In this document: in pieces, positions 32,139 to 43,757 of the stretch
Numbering within the stretch: the stretch's first letter is position 1
Layout: each line of letters begins with the position of its first letter
Assembly (NCBI GenBank): GCA_946902875.1
Contig: OX336349.1
Coordinates: 15,523,891 to 15,587,890, forward strand
Origin: Nematopogon swammerdamellus
Lineage: Eukaryota; Arthropoda; Insecta; Lepidoptera; Adelidae
Direction: 5' to 3'
DNA length: 64,000 nucleotides
Notes under the pieces: model-generated
Databases searched by the model: none
The model's input: only the letters and a program-made list of their open reading frames with translations
Told to the model about the DNA's origin: nothing
Position numbers and translations under genes: made by a program

Positions 32139-32146
32139 TTTATAAA

Positions 32147-33039
32147 TATAAATGAAAGCGCCATCTTTTGTCTAGTAGCAGTAATTCTACAGCCTAGTGA
32201 CAATTAAAGGTACCTAGATACTGTTGTATTTCAACTAGATAGCGCCCTTAGTATAGAAGTATTAACAAACATTAACGCCACCTGTTTGTTTTACGACAAC
32301 ATCAAGAAAAATTATTAACGCCCTCTGTTGGTTTTACGATTTACAACGTTACCAAATTTTTTATATGGAGTGGTCTATCTGTCCCGACAGGGTTATAAAA
32401 TCAATGATATAGAGCCAATATTTCAAAGAGCGTAAGTGCGCGAGCGCCTCATACATCACGTTACGTTTCCGCTCTGTGAACGTCGATAGAGTTAATGAAG
32501 AGAAGACGGTTAATGGCAATTTGATACGTATAAGGGAGACAACGATTGCTCATTCCAAATTAGAATTCGTATACTTGAACTTTGCACGTCGCGGCTTGCG
32601 CGTGTGTCTTTATATTCATATAAAGACTTGTGTCATGCGTTACAAGATAGGTTTAGAACCCTGCATGTCGCCACTGCATGTTCTCAGTGACTGACTCTCG
32701 TATGCTCTCGTCTCGAACCAAGTAACGTATAGCTATCCTTTTCCGCTCATATTTTGTGTATGCGAATGCATGATATTCTATCTCTCTCTTTTACGGACGG
32801 ACGGATACAAAAACGTGACCTGCCTGAGCCGCGCAGTGCGGCGGACTGACTGCTCGCGAAAGAGAGGGTGCCGAATGCTCCCCAATAGCGCGCCTCAGGC
32901 CTCAAGTCGGTGCGTTGTATGTATGCCACTTCCCGATACTTTTAATTCGTTGGTAACTCTTTTCTATTCTGTGGTATTAGTAGGAAGTAGGATAGTAGGA
33001 TTTAAAAATATCTTTGGTTACGGTGAAATATATTCTCTA
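32147..33039. other. No gene recognised
   Basis: Unassigned sequence. Plus-strand open frames at 32476-32694 and 32770-33060 show no recognisable domain. Confidence 0.4.
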
Positions 33040-33517
33040 AATATATATAATGGGATGGCATTATCCGTGGTTGGCAACATGGTGGCTAGGAGGTTTGGCA
33101 AATGCCCTGAGGAGCTGAAAATTACCCTTTTCAGGGCATATTGCCAAACCTTCTACACGTGCCAACTGTGGACGGCGTACACAAAAGGGGCGTATAATGG
33201 TGTAAAAGTCCAGTACAACAACATCTTCAGGCAGCTCATGTGCATCGGGCATGTTTGCAGATGCAAGAGTGCAGGACTTTTACGCCATTATGCGCTCCAG
33301 GGTATTCGGATTCCGACATAGACTCGTGATGAGCTCGAACGAGATTCTCGCAGGGCTTTCACAAAGCCTGTGCGGCGGAATGTTTGCCCACTGGGAAAAA
33401 ATTATGACTACACCCAACGAGGTATGAAATGTTTGCTGTTTTTTTATTGTGTATTGTGTATGTATTGTGGAGTGTGGGTTTTTTACCTGAATAAAGAATT
33501 TTATTATTATTATAAAA
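33040..33517 (+). mobile_element. LINE RT C-terminal fragment with (ATT)n tail
   Basis: VARRFGKCPEELKITLFRAY, QLWTAYTKGAYNGVKVQYNN; after a frameshift, QDFYAIMRSRVFGFRHR. The 3-prime end AATAAAGAATTTTATTATTA marks the insertion boundary; conserved Ly6 intron sequence resumes at about 33518. Confidence 0.65.
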
Positions 33518-33600
33518 ATATTCAAATAGAAAAATCCTTCTTTATAAGGATTTGTAGATATACCCCCGTTTTCACCATCTTCGTTTCAGTCGAATCCAAC
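33518..33600 (-). other. Conserved Ly6 copy A intron block
   Basis: CTTCTTTATAAGGATTTGTA and ACCCCCGTTTTCACCATCTT match 56727-56810 in copy B, so the 5-prime intron of copy A resumes here after about 9.8 kb of inserted repeats. Confidence 0.7.
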
Positions 33601-34200
33601 TGTGATGATATTTAGCAAGTGCACTTTCTAGACATTTGATATTACCATTCGCAAGGAGGTTACATAAAAATTACGCACTTAGAAAAAATATATACCGACA
33701 TGTATTTATTTTTGCGGCCATCTAACGTCGAGTACGGTGGTACCAACCCAGTCGGCTACAGTGTGAGCCTACCACCTAGTAAGGGGCGAGGGCTACCACC
33801 TGGTCGGCACTAGATGCCATGTCGGTGCTTGCCTTTGATCGTGTCTGAATTAATGTTTATGAACAACAGGTTCAAAATGTCTGCAACAAGTAGTTATATA
33901 ATTTACCTGGACTTTGAAGGAAAATCAGCAGAAAAAAGGTGATAACTTTCTTCATACTCGATACCATTTTAACTTCTAATTACGTGTTTGCTCGAACTTT
34001 TTAATAAATATCTATTTTATTTTAAATTGACCAATGCGACCGACCGTGTGCAAAGCGACCGAACGAACTGATCGTTTCAAAGGCAACTGTGAGATAGAAA
34101 ATTAAAACATTAATTTATAATATACATATATTAACTTTTGCCTCGGCTTCGCTCGCTGTAGACTCGATTTAATAGCAAATCCGATTTAAACGCAAATATG
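33601..34200. other. No gene; fragment of the second SINE-like family
   Basis: 33710-33800 has GCGGCCATCTAACGTCGAG and AGTACGGTGGTACCAACCCA. The remainder is unassigned. Confidence 0.45.
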
Positions 34201-34209
34201 ATAAATATG

Positions 34210-34525
34210 AGATCGCTTCTCTTATATTCTCTCTCTCTCTCGGGAGGGATCGCTTGCTCCCCCCTCCCTTCCTCTCCTTTCCTCCCTACAATCCCACCGC
34301 CTCCTCTGAGACCTCTCTCCTCTCCATCCCTCTCTCCCCGTCTATCCCCTCCCCCTCACTACCTCCCATCGCTCCTTCCTTACGTGCCCATTTCCTTTCC
34401 TCCCTCCACCTCGCTCCACTCTGCTCTCCCTCCTTATCATCCTATCCAGCCCCTCCCTCACCCTTCCGCTTATTTCCCGTCCTCCACCTTCCCCCTCCCT
34501 CCCCTATCTTCCCCCTCCACTGATA
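34210..34525. repeat. Polypyrimidine tract, second copy
   Basis: Same lead sequence as at 28080 (GCTTCTCTTATATTCTCT), then about 300 bp of C+T. No SINE insertion here. Confidence 0.7.
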
Positions 34526-35189
34526 TTTAGGGAAAATTAAAAAGTATTTCTGCAAATAGCTTTGCATCAAGTTATTGGAGGTATTTGTAAACGCTATCAC
34601 AACTTTGGACACGTGAGCTTAGCATAAAATTTTTCCGACGATAAGCAATCTTTTTATGGTTAAAATGTTATAGGTATTACCTACTAATTAACCTCGACAT
34701 ATTAAAATTAATCGTGTAGACGTACCGTGTCTGTACATTAACTATTTTTGCAAAACTATAACAGGGAGACGGAACGAATAAGTAATAGAACGTAAAAATA
34801 TAATTTTTGAAATGTTTGTCTGTTTGTTTGTTTGTTTGTTTGTACGCTCATCACGCAAAAGCCACTCATTGGATTAAAAATCTAATTATAATAAAAATGA
34901 AACTTTATTCTGAGTAACTTTTAGTGTTTATTTCATTAAAATCAACCCACAGAATCAAAAGATAATAATTTTTAAAATTTAGTTAGAAAATATCTTATAG
35001 CAACACGCCGCGCCACGCCACCACCCGCTCCGCAGCGCCGCGTCGCGCCGCACAGTGGCATTATATTATAATGTAAAAGAAGCTCTAACTGACAAAATAT
35101 TGTACTCTGAGGCTGACCGTGTATAGATTAACATAGTGTACTCGGTGCTAGTGCGAGTGGTATCAATATCAATCATCATCATCAATCAA
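34526..35189. other. No gene; (TTTG)n microsatellite
   Basis: (TTTG)n at about 34816-34843; GC-rich patch at 35005-35055; otherwise AT-rich and unassigned. Confidence 0.45.
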
Positions 35190-37493
35190 TCAATACTAAT
35201 AATAAATCTGTAAGGGATGGTCATGGAGTAAGTTGCTTTGATTTTTGAGATATTTGGTTTGTAGACTCTGTGTATGATACTAAAACTAAATTTACGATTT
35301 TTAGAAATCATTTCTGTATGTATGTATGTTCCACCATAACTCTTAAACCGATCATCTGAATTCGATGAAACTTCGTACAAGTACATTTACCTACACGGGA
35401 CACAGGATAGGCTAAATAAAATTCACTTCCGGTTACGCTAAGATGTGGCTCCCATACAAACCGATATGTTCCGTAGGCGCCGTAGTACTATAGGTATTTA
35501 CCGAGCCGCCGCCGGCCGGCAGCTGGCGGCGGCGCGGCGCGCGGGCGCGGAGGAGGCACGGCGAGCGAACTGAATAGCCGCAATATGATAGAATGGATCT
35601 CTGTTCTTCTTTCAAGCAAAAACTACTGAACAGATTTTGATGAGCCTTTACAGTACATCAATATAACATATAGGCTATAATTTATTAAGACATTGTGTAA
35701 ATTGGCCCAAATAGGTATATCGATAAATGTCAAGTAAGTCGGAAAAAATCCTGCCATCTGAGAGCTATCTCGGCGTGCGCTGCATAAACCGTTAGAGTTA
35801 AACGAAGATAATGTATGGTGAGGTTTCTCTTAAATAGTTCTAAAAAAAAGTCCGCGACAGCATATATCTACCTTTTATGTGGAAGCCACTATAGCCAAAA
35901 TAGTGAACAATAAATACATTTAAATTGGTTACTGTATTTACAATGCACATTTTATAGTAGGTATTGAATTAATCCATAATACATATTTTTATCGCTTCTG
36001 GTAGATAAACTTTGGCTTTTAAACTAAGTAATTTGGACAAATAGTTTAAAAGTTACGACGATGAGAATGTCTTGATATGGCGTCCTACGGTGCGGCACAC
36101 AGTACGGGCGAGGCGAGGCGAATATGTATGTATGAATTTCCTCCATAACATTTAAACCAATCATCTAAATTTGATTAAAATTAGTACATGCACATTTAGC
36201 TATACGAGACACAGGATAGGCTAAAAAAATTCAGTTCCGGTTACGCTAATAGGTGGAATATTTTACTTAGTTAGGTATCTAAAGTATTTGATTTATTTTA
36301 ACTGAAGTTTCTTATTTTAATATCGATAGCTTTTCGCTCGCGTAATATTTGTATTTCAACAGAAGAAAGAAAGTAACTTTGGCCAGGGCCGGAGGGTGAA
36401 CTGGATTCAGATAAACAATAAACATTCTCAAAGAAAGTAAGTAACATAATAAAGGCGAGGCCGAAGGCCGAGCTGCGTTCAGGAAGAGTATAAACCTTTT
36501 CGAAGAAAGTAAGTAACAAAGGGCGAGGCCGAAGGCCGAGCTGCATTCAGGAAGTCTATAAACCTTCTCAAAGAAATTAAATAATTGAGGGCGAGGCCGA
36601 AGGCCGAGCTGCGTTCAGGAAGACTATAAACCTCCTTGATGAAAGTAAGTAACTGAGGGCGAGGCCGAAGGCCGAGCTGCTTTCAGGAAGACGATAACGT
36701 TTTCGAAGAAAGTAAGTAACAGAGGGCGAGGCCGAAGGCCGAGCTGCGTTCAGGAAGACCATAAACCTTCTCCAAGAGAAGCACTGACGTGGCACCAAGT
36801 TCATCCGGTGTTATGGGCTGACATCACGGATGTTGTAGGTAATGTAGCCAACTGTGTCAGTTTCCAGAAAAAAATAATTTAAAAAAAGTAAGTAACTAAG
36901 GGCGTGGCCGAAGGCTGAGCTGTATCCTGGAAGACGCTGACAGTAAGTAACTATGGGCGATAGTTACATACTTTCTTCAAGACGGTTTATAGTCTTCCCT
37001 AACGCAGCTCGGCCTTCGGCTTAGCCCTTAGTTACTTACCTACTTTCTTCGAGAAGGTTTATGGTCTTCCTGAACGCAGCTCGGCCTTCGGCCTCGCCCT
37101 ATGTTACTTACTTTCTTCGAAAAGGTTATCGTCTTCCTGCCCGCAGCTCGGCCTTCGGCCTCGCCCTCAGTTACTTAATTTCATCAAGAAGGTTTATAGT
37201 CTTCCTGAACGCAGCTCGGCCTTCGGCCTTGCCCTCAATTACTTAATTTCGTCGAGAAGTTTTATAGTCTTACTGAAAGCAGCTCGGCCTTCGACCTCGC
37301 CCTCAGTTACTTACTTTCTTCGAGAAGGTTTATTGTCTTCCAGAATGCAGCTCAGCCTGAAGCCTCGCCGTTAGTTACTTACTTTAGTTGAGAAGGTTTA
37401 TTGTTTACCTAAACGCAGATCGGCCTTAGTTACTTACTTTCTTCTTTTGAAATACGAATTTCACGCGAGCGAAGCCGCGGGTAAAAGCTAGTA
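35190..37493 (+). mobile_element. Palindromic tandem-array element, copy 1 (2304 bp)
   Basis: From TCAATACTAATAATAAATCT to GGTAAAAGCTAGTA. Left part: single-copy-like sequence with a GCC-rich patch. From about 36330 (TCGATAGCTTTTCGCTCGCG) tandem units of about 66 bp carrying GCGAGGCCGAAGGCCGAGCT run one way to about 36950 and the inverse way from 36970 to 37440. An S1 SINE tail (36780-36870) lies in the array. Near-identical to 48871-51414. Confidence 0.85.
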
Positions 37494-37571
37494 AGTAATA
37501 ACAGGATAAACAGAACCTGTACATATTATGTGTATACAGGTTTATAGAACTTCATATTGCTTTGTGATCGG
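37494..37571. other. Short spacer
   Basis: AT-rich sequence between two mobile elements. Confidence 0.4.
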
Positions 37572-38554
37572 GAGTGGCGGCTGGTGACTTACGTGACCGG
37601 CAGTGCGCTAAGTACCTACCTAGGTACTTAAATACCAAATTTCTCAACACATTCCCGTCATGTTATTTTAAGATCGGGACTTACGAATTTTTTAAACGCC
37701 TGCGTACGTACCTAGCATGAATATTCTTAAGACACTCAATGAGTTGCAAAAAAACAAGAAAAAAAATCCAAACAAGTTTTTTAACTCATTTTTAGTACCT
37801 TTATGAACACACCCATAGACCACAACACTACTGCAGCTTTCAAAAAGAAAACAGTAGTAATGTCCCAAAAATACTTCAAAAAGTATATAAAAATAAAAGC
37901 ATTTGAAAAGTAGGAATTGAACCCGGGATCACCTGATTGTAAAGCCTTACCTTTATCCAACGCTTAGGAAAATATCGGCACCACTTAATTCACAGTATCA
38001 CGCGACAGAAAGCACAAAACCTAACCATATTCCATTTTAAATATTCGCGCGCTAACGGGTATGTGACATCATCACATGACAGCGCAGCGCGCTGACTCTA
38101 GGCAGACGGACTCACAAGCAGAACGAATCGCCCGCGACGTGTCGCACGCGCGTCTTTCTACAATATACTGTCCTTCTTTTTCCGTCGTGTGTCACACGCA
38201 GAATGCAACCTTGTTCCACACATAATCGTATGAAGAGTGTTTTGTTTCACGCGGCGGGGCAGCGGCGTTTGACATTTTCTCATAGTAGACGTTCGCGGTG
38301 TTTTGTAATGCACTCGGCGGCGAGCTCGGCGGCGAGCTCGGCGGCGATACGTCGTATGTAGTACGTATTACGTACAGCAAACTCGTGCCTTGTTGTATAG
38401 GAAATAGGAACGAATTCAGTTTGATATTTTTACTTCGATCGGTGACAATCATGGAGAATGTTTAATATTTTAATTGATTTATTTCTTTCGGGTGAAAGCG
38501 CTATATTTTGTGGTAGTGCGGCGCACGAGCGCACTTAAGGGCCAGCCGCCACTG
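37572..38554. mobile_element. hAT-like non-autonomous element, copy 1
   Basis: Ends AGTGGCGGCTGGTGACTTAC and CCAGCCGCCACTG. Near-identical to 59583-60550. Contains a tRNA-like stretch near 37915-37975 (complement GATCCCGGGTTCAATTCCTA). No transposase. Confidence 0.8.
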
Positions 38555-40440
38555 CGGGGCACTGTAGCAGTTTGTGACAGAAGCAGTGGTATTATGTAAA
38601 ACAAAATGCAAACATATCGTAGAAGTTTCATGTTACCACTGGAGTAATGCATCGCTTTAAGGTCTTTGCTTACGGTGACGCTTGGTCCGGGTCGCCTCTC
38701 TCCCTAAAATATGGTTGAGGGAAGCGATGGCTGGCCCTGGCGTGATGCTCGTGAACGGGTGCTGTTCGTGGAGACTGGCCTGCTCCAATTGGTAACATTG
38801 TATATTTTATATGTTAGGCGTATATTTTTAAAAGGAACTATAGTATCTGTCATGAACTGTTACATTTGTCGCAGATTTATATTTTTCATCACATTACTTT
38901 TTGGTCTTTGAGATTTGTACTACCTCGTATTATGACTGGTATAAACTGAAAATGCTACAAACATGTTCACTTGAGATTCTGACTGCCTACAAATTTTTAA
39001 TTTTGACAGGGTACAACCTGTACCTTAATTTATACTGCTGAAGCATGCTAAATATTACTTTGACTAATTGATACATTAAGTATCAAGTTTATTTAGCACG
39101 CATACTAAAATATTACTTTGACTAATTGATACATTATGTATCAAATTTATTTATTTTATTTTTTTGACATTGTACTACAATGTGGTATGAATATTTATAA
39201 CTGACATGACTTGATACGATATGTATCAACAATTTCTGACAAAGGCTCTATACACCTGATTTTATCTATACTTTTACTTTAACTTTTGATTTTATGTGGT
39301 CAGAATTATCAAGCTTAAATTATAGTTATTCTAGCTCTGAAACTATATCTTAACACTGTAAGCGGTGTCTATTATGTAGCTAGTCACAATGTATTGTAAT
39401 TGAAGACGTTAAAAAAAGAACCCTGCGAAGTTTCTTGCCGGCTCTTCTTTGTGGGTGTAATCGAACCGGATTGTAAAAACTAACAGGACAAATTCAAGCG
39501 TAGTGTACTACCATACGAATGATGAATAAAGAATAAAGAATAAAGAATTATTACTCAAACTAGCTCCTGGTATATGAAAAAAATCTAAATAAAATTAATG
39601 ATTCGGTCTAGAAAGAAAAAAAATACTTTTTTAAAGATTTATATGAATTGTTTAATAGTTAGGTATATTAGACTGTCTGCTCGGTTCTAATTCTAACTGA
39701 TCAACGAAAAATTCATTTACATTAGGTTAAAAATATTTATTTTTACAAATTAAAAATTACCACAGTATACTTAACTAAATAATGAATGTATAATATTACT
39801 ATAAATCACTAGATATCGATTTTATAGGCTAGATAAATAAAGTACCTAAATCATTGATTATGACCTAAATAAAATTATCCTCTCCTCGAGATCGACTGCC
39901 TATCGACCTATTATAAAAAATCATAACTCTGAAAGGAGCAGAAAGGTAAAACCTATATACAACATATACCTGTGTATAAATACTATTCATAAAAAAATAT
40001 TTCGTCGTAATTACTCGTAGTTCATAACATTGGCACTCTGACAAAATATTAAATTTGGGAATATTTAACAAAAATGTAAGAATAGTTCAGCGCCACGCCA
40101 TGCCTATAGACTAGAAAAATAGGTTAAATATAATATAAGATATAATTTTTTTAAATAGGTCATACCTTCATCCAATTTGTCCATGTCAGCAAACTTCACT
40201 ACAACTCACAAAACTCTACTAATTGTAGTCCCGCTAATAACTTCACAAAGTTTGCGAATGATTAATCAAACGTGAAAGTTTTAAAGCAGCTACAATGCAT
40301 TTCTATGCTGCGGGGAAATCCCTAATCATGTTTCCTTGAAATTGTGAGGATTAAAAAATACTGTTTTATAGGAGCTAGTTAAAAAAAAATGCCATTGTGC
40401 GCCGCCGCGACCGACGCAGCGTCGCGCGGATCTTTTGTTT
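38555..40440. other. Repeat-poor region, no confirmed gene
   Basis: Low-repeat AT-rich DNA with a LINE-type GAATAAAGAATAAAGAAT tail at about 39525-39548. On the minus strand 40190-40163 reads GACATGGACAAATTGGATGA, then AG and GTATGACC, a possible first coding exon (MDKLDE, phase 1), but no partner exon is evident. Confidence 0.4.
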
Positions 40441-40542
40441 AGTGTCCTGGAAAAAAATTATGAAATAAAAAAAATCTAACCCTAGAGTTGAAGGCGGTGC
40501 TAAAGAAGGCTACAAAAAAAAATGTTTTAAAAAACATAAAAC

Positions 40543-40862
40543 CGACTTCCTAAAAAAAGTTAAACTAAAAAACTATTTAAAATAAAAATATAAAAACCGC
40601 CTTCAAAAATATATGAAATAAAAACCTAAAAAAAAAACGAACCCTAGAGTTGAAGGCGGTGCTAAAAAGGCTACTCAAATCACAAAGGATATTATCATCC
40701 ACTCATGTTTTCTTTCATGCATCATTTTTGCTTGCTTTAGCACCGCCTTCAACTCTAGGGTTCGTTTTTTTTTTTAGGTTTTTATTTCATATATTTTTGA
40801 AGGCGGTTTTTATATTTTTATTTTAAATAGTTTTTTAGTTTTACTTTTTTTAGGAAGTCGGT
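40543..40862. repeat. Foldback MITE, CCGCCTTCAA family, longest arms
   Basis: About 130-bp arms from CCGACTTCCTAAAAAAAGTT to AACTTTTTTTAGGAAGTCGG-like, around a 75-nt loop. Carries GAACCCTAGAGTTGAAGGCG and its complement. Confidence 0.8.
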
Positions 40863-41009
40863 GTTATGTTTTTTAAAACTTTTTTTTATTTCACAGTTTT
40901 TTTTAGTAATTTTTTGCTATTAATGTACTCGGCGGAATCGCTCGGCCTTCGGCCTCGCGATTCCGCCTCGCTTTCCAATCCGATCTTGACCCAATTAAAA
41001 TAGGACCAC

Positions 41010-41365
41010 GTCAGCCTCGATAGCTCAGTGGTGCAGACAGTCATCTGTCGCTATTGAATGTTAAGCAACGCTGGGTGCGGTCAGTACTTGGATGGGTGAC
41101 CGCTGACCGTTGGAGACTGGCCGAGGTTCGGATTCCTCGTAAAACTGTAGGTCCTTTCCCTCCTAATCTTACTTGGTGGTAGGGTTTAACCCGCCCGGGT
41201 TGGTACCACCGCACTGAATTAAACGTCGGTCGAAACGGCTATGTAAATAGTTTGTGTTTTCCGACCAGTTCAGTGTAGTCAGCACGATCAAAGGGGGAAG
41301 CACTGACATGGCACTTAGTTCACCCGGTGTTATGGGCTGACATCACGGACGTTGTAGGTGATGTT
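41010..41365 (+). repeat. S1 SINE, tail replaced by a minisatellite
   Basis: Full tRNA/5S-like head (TAGCTCAGTGGT, ACTTGGATGGGTGACCGC) and body. At 41365 the expected AGCCAACCGTGTCAG tail is replaced by tandem units. Confidence 0.75.
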
Positions 41366-41760
41366 GCAGAACTTAGTAGAATGGACAGACATAAACGTGT
41401 TACGGAACCCTACTTTTATTATAAAATAACCGTCGGAGGACCTTGGTTGAAAATTGTAAAATTTAGTAGAACGGACAGACATACATTTGTTACGGAACCC
41501 TACATTCATTTTGAAATAAATGTTAAATTTGTAGAACGGACAGACATGCATTTGTTACGGAACCCTACATTCATCTTGCAGAACTTAGTAGAATGGACAG
41601 ACATAAACATGTTACGGAACCCTACATTCATTTTGAAATAAATGTTAAATTTAGTAGAACAGACAGACATGCATTTGTTACGGAACCCTACATTCATTTT
41701 GCAGAACTTAGTAGAATGGACAGACATAAACGTGTTACCGAACCCTACTTAACAGTTGCA
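41366..41760. repeat. Minisatellite, about six units of 57-63 bp
   Basis: Units carry AGTAGAATGGACAGACATAA and GTTACGGAACCCTAC, alternating two spacers (TTGCAGAACTT and GAAATAAATGTTAAATTT). Open in several frames because the unit length is often a multiple of three. Confidence 0.8.
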
Positions 41761-41859
41761 CTCCGGGAGTGCCGGCAGATCCCGTGCCGCTCTAACTTAA
41801 CCCTTAATGCAATGACTTAAGGTTTCATTTTAAAAATGACGCTGACGCGATGTCGCGAG

Positions 41860-42950
41860 TTATACATTTTTACCCACCTAAAAAAGGGCCAAGCGCCGCT
41901 AAAGAAGTTTTCACTTCAAAAACCTCAGGGTTATCCCCTTTCAAATAAAAAAAAAAAAAGAATTTTCAAAATCGGCCCACAATTGACGGAGTAATCGCAT
42001 AACAAACATCCAAAAAAAGAAAACATACCGTCGAATTGAGAATCTCTTAGGTCTAAAGTAAATTGCTCGTGAAGACAAATGCAACGAGCCCAAACACGAT
42101 GGGTTTATCATGTGTAGTTTAGGAGTTCCTATGGCCACCTTCTGTCTCCATCTTCAGACCAGCTTGATGGTACTCGTACCATAATAAATTTAGCGCACCT
42201 GGCCGGTCGGAAAAGATGAAAAATTTCAAATTTAGAATATTCATGAAACAAGGGTCCGAATATGTATCACTAGTATATCGATTCATGTATTTCAACAGGA
42301 CATAGAAAATTTCAAAATATTATGTATTTAATACTTTTTAGTTTATTTTTTTTATTTTTTGGAAATCGGTTTAATATTTTTTAAAACAGTTTTTATTGCA
42401 TTCTTTTTAGTAATATTATTAGTAATATTACATAAAAAAGAATAATCGAAATCGAAATCGATGGAAGTGGTACAGAATTATTCGCCATATATGTGTCAGA
42501 CTGCAAATTGCTGAATAAGTCCACATCACAAAAGTTTTGCTGAAGGTAACCAGTAACCACACACCATACTAATTTATCAAACTGAAAATTGCCGAAAACG
42601 ACCACATCACAAGTTTTGCTGAAGGTAACCACACACCATAGTATTATGCTGATTTTTCGAAAACCACTGAACCAATTTCGATAAAATTGAAATGGGACCA
42701 CCTCGGAACTAACAAAAAAAGAATTTTCTAAATCGGCCCTCAATTGACGGAGAAATCGCGTAACAAACATACAAAAAAAAATTAATAAAAAAAATAAAAA
42801 AATAAAAAATAAAACATACAGACGAATTGAGAACCTCCTCCTTTTTTGGAAGTCGGTTAAAAATCACAAAGGATATCATCCACTCATGTTTTCTTTCATG
42901 AATCATTTTTGCTTGTTTTAGCACCGCCTTCAACTCTAGGGTTCGATTTT
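41860..42950 (-). repeat. RTE-type tail repeats, stacked
   Basis: Reversed blocks: CAAAATCGGCCCACAATTGA, CCGTCGAATTGAGAATCTC, TGGCCACCTTCTGTCTCC, TTTTGCTGAAGGTAACC, and the CACCGCCTTCAACTCTAGGG arm. Related series follow at 43440-44820. Confidence 0.6.
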
Positions 42951-42952
42951 TT

Positions 42953-43757
42953 GACGTGATAACATCACGTCTTATAAATTGATGAACACCGGCTGCACGC
43001 ACGAAAAAGTGTCACGTTCCATCTGAGCCTATGTGTGCAAGCGAGAGCGCGTAACAAGCGATAGAGAGGCACAATCGGCCCTAGCGTCAGCTTGCACACA
43101 TTTATCTCTCTGGTTCTAAAGTACCAGGGCAGCAGAAATTTAAAGGAGGTTACTCGTACCATTCCCGTTCCATCTGAGCCTGTGTGTGCAAGCGAGAGCG
43201 CGTAACAAGCGATAGAGAGGCACAATCGGCCCAAGCGTCGGCTTGTACACATTTATCTCTCTGGTTCTAAAGTACCAGGGCAGCACAAATTGAAAGGAGG
43301 TTACTCGTACCATAATATATTAAGCGCATCTGGCCGGTCGGAAAAGATTTCAAATTTAGAATATTCATGAAACAAGGGTCCGAATATGTATCACAATATC
43401 GATTCATGTATTTCGATTCAATACAACGACAGAGAACCAAATATTAGGTATTTAACACTTTTTAGTTCTAGGTTTTTTTTTGTTTGGAAGTCGGTTTCGT
43501 ATTTTTAAAACTGTTTTTATTTCATTCTTTTTAGTAATATTAAATTTAAAAGAATAATCGAAATCGATTGAAGTGGTACAGAATGATTCGCCATATGTGT
43601 CAAACTGCAAATTGCTGAAAAAGTCGACATCACAAAAGTTTTGCTGAAGGTAACCACACACAATAGCAATTATCCTCCTTTCAATTTCTTCTGCCCTGGT
43701 ACTTTAGAACCGTTCCCAGTAGTCTTACCACTTTATGACGTTATCACGTAAAACTAT
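42953..43757. repeat. Element bounded by TGACGTGATAAC with a 158-bp tandem duplication
   Basis: Left TTTGACGTGATAACATCACG, right TGACGTTATCACGTAAAA. 43013-43170 and 43168-43320 are near-identical (GTTCCATCTGAGCCT ... GGAGGTTACTCGTACC). The bounding may be coincidental. Confidence 0.5.

Noticed and set aside
36430..37440. Regular short repeats resembling a CRISPR array
   Set aside because: Spacers are not unique, units are inverted halfway, and the region is eukaryotic and duplicated as a mobile element.
37915..37975. tRNA gene on the minus strand inside the hAT-like element
   Set aside because: A box-B-like GGTTCAATTCC is present but no cloverleaf closes, and it is repeated in the second element copy.
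38192..38452. Serine/proline-rich minus-strand frame
   Set aside because: Lies inside the hAT-like element; the second copy does not keep the frame.
41327..41820. Repeat-protein-like frames on both strands
   Set aside because: Product of a minisatellite whose unit length keeps frames open; no start, splice or family support.
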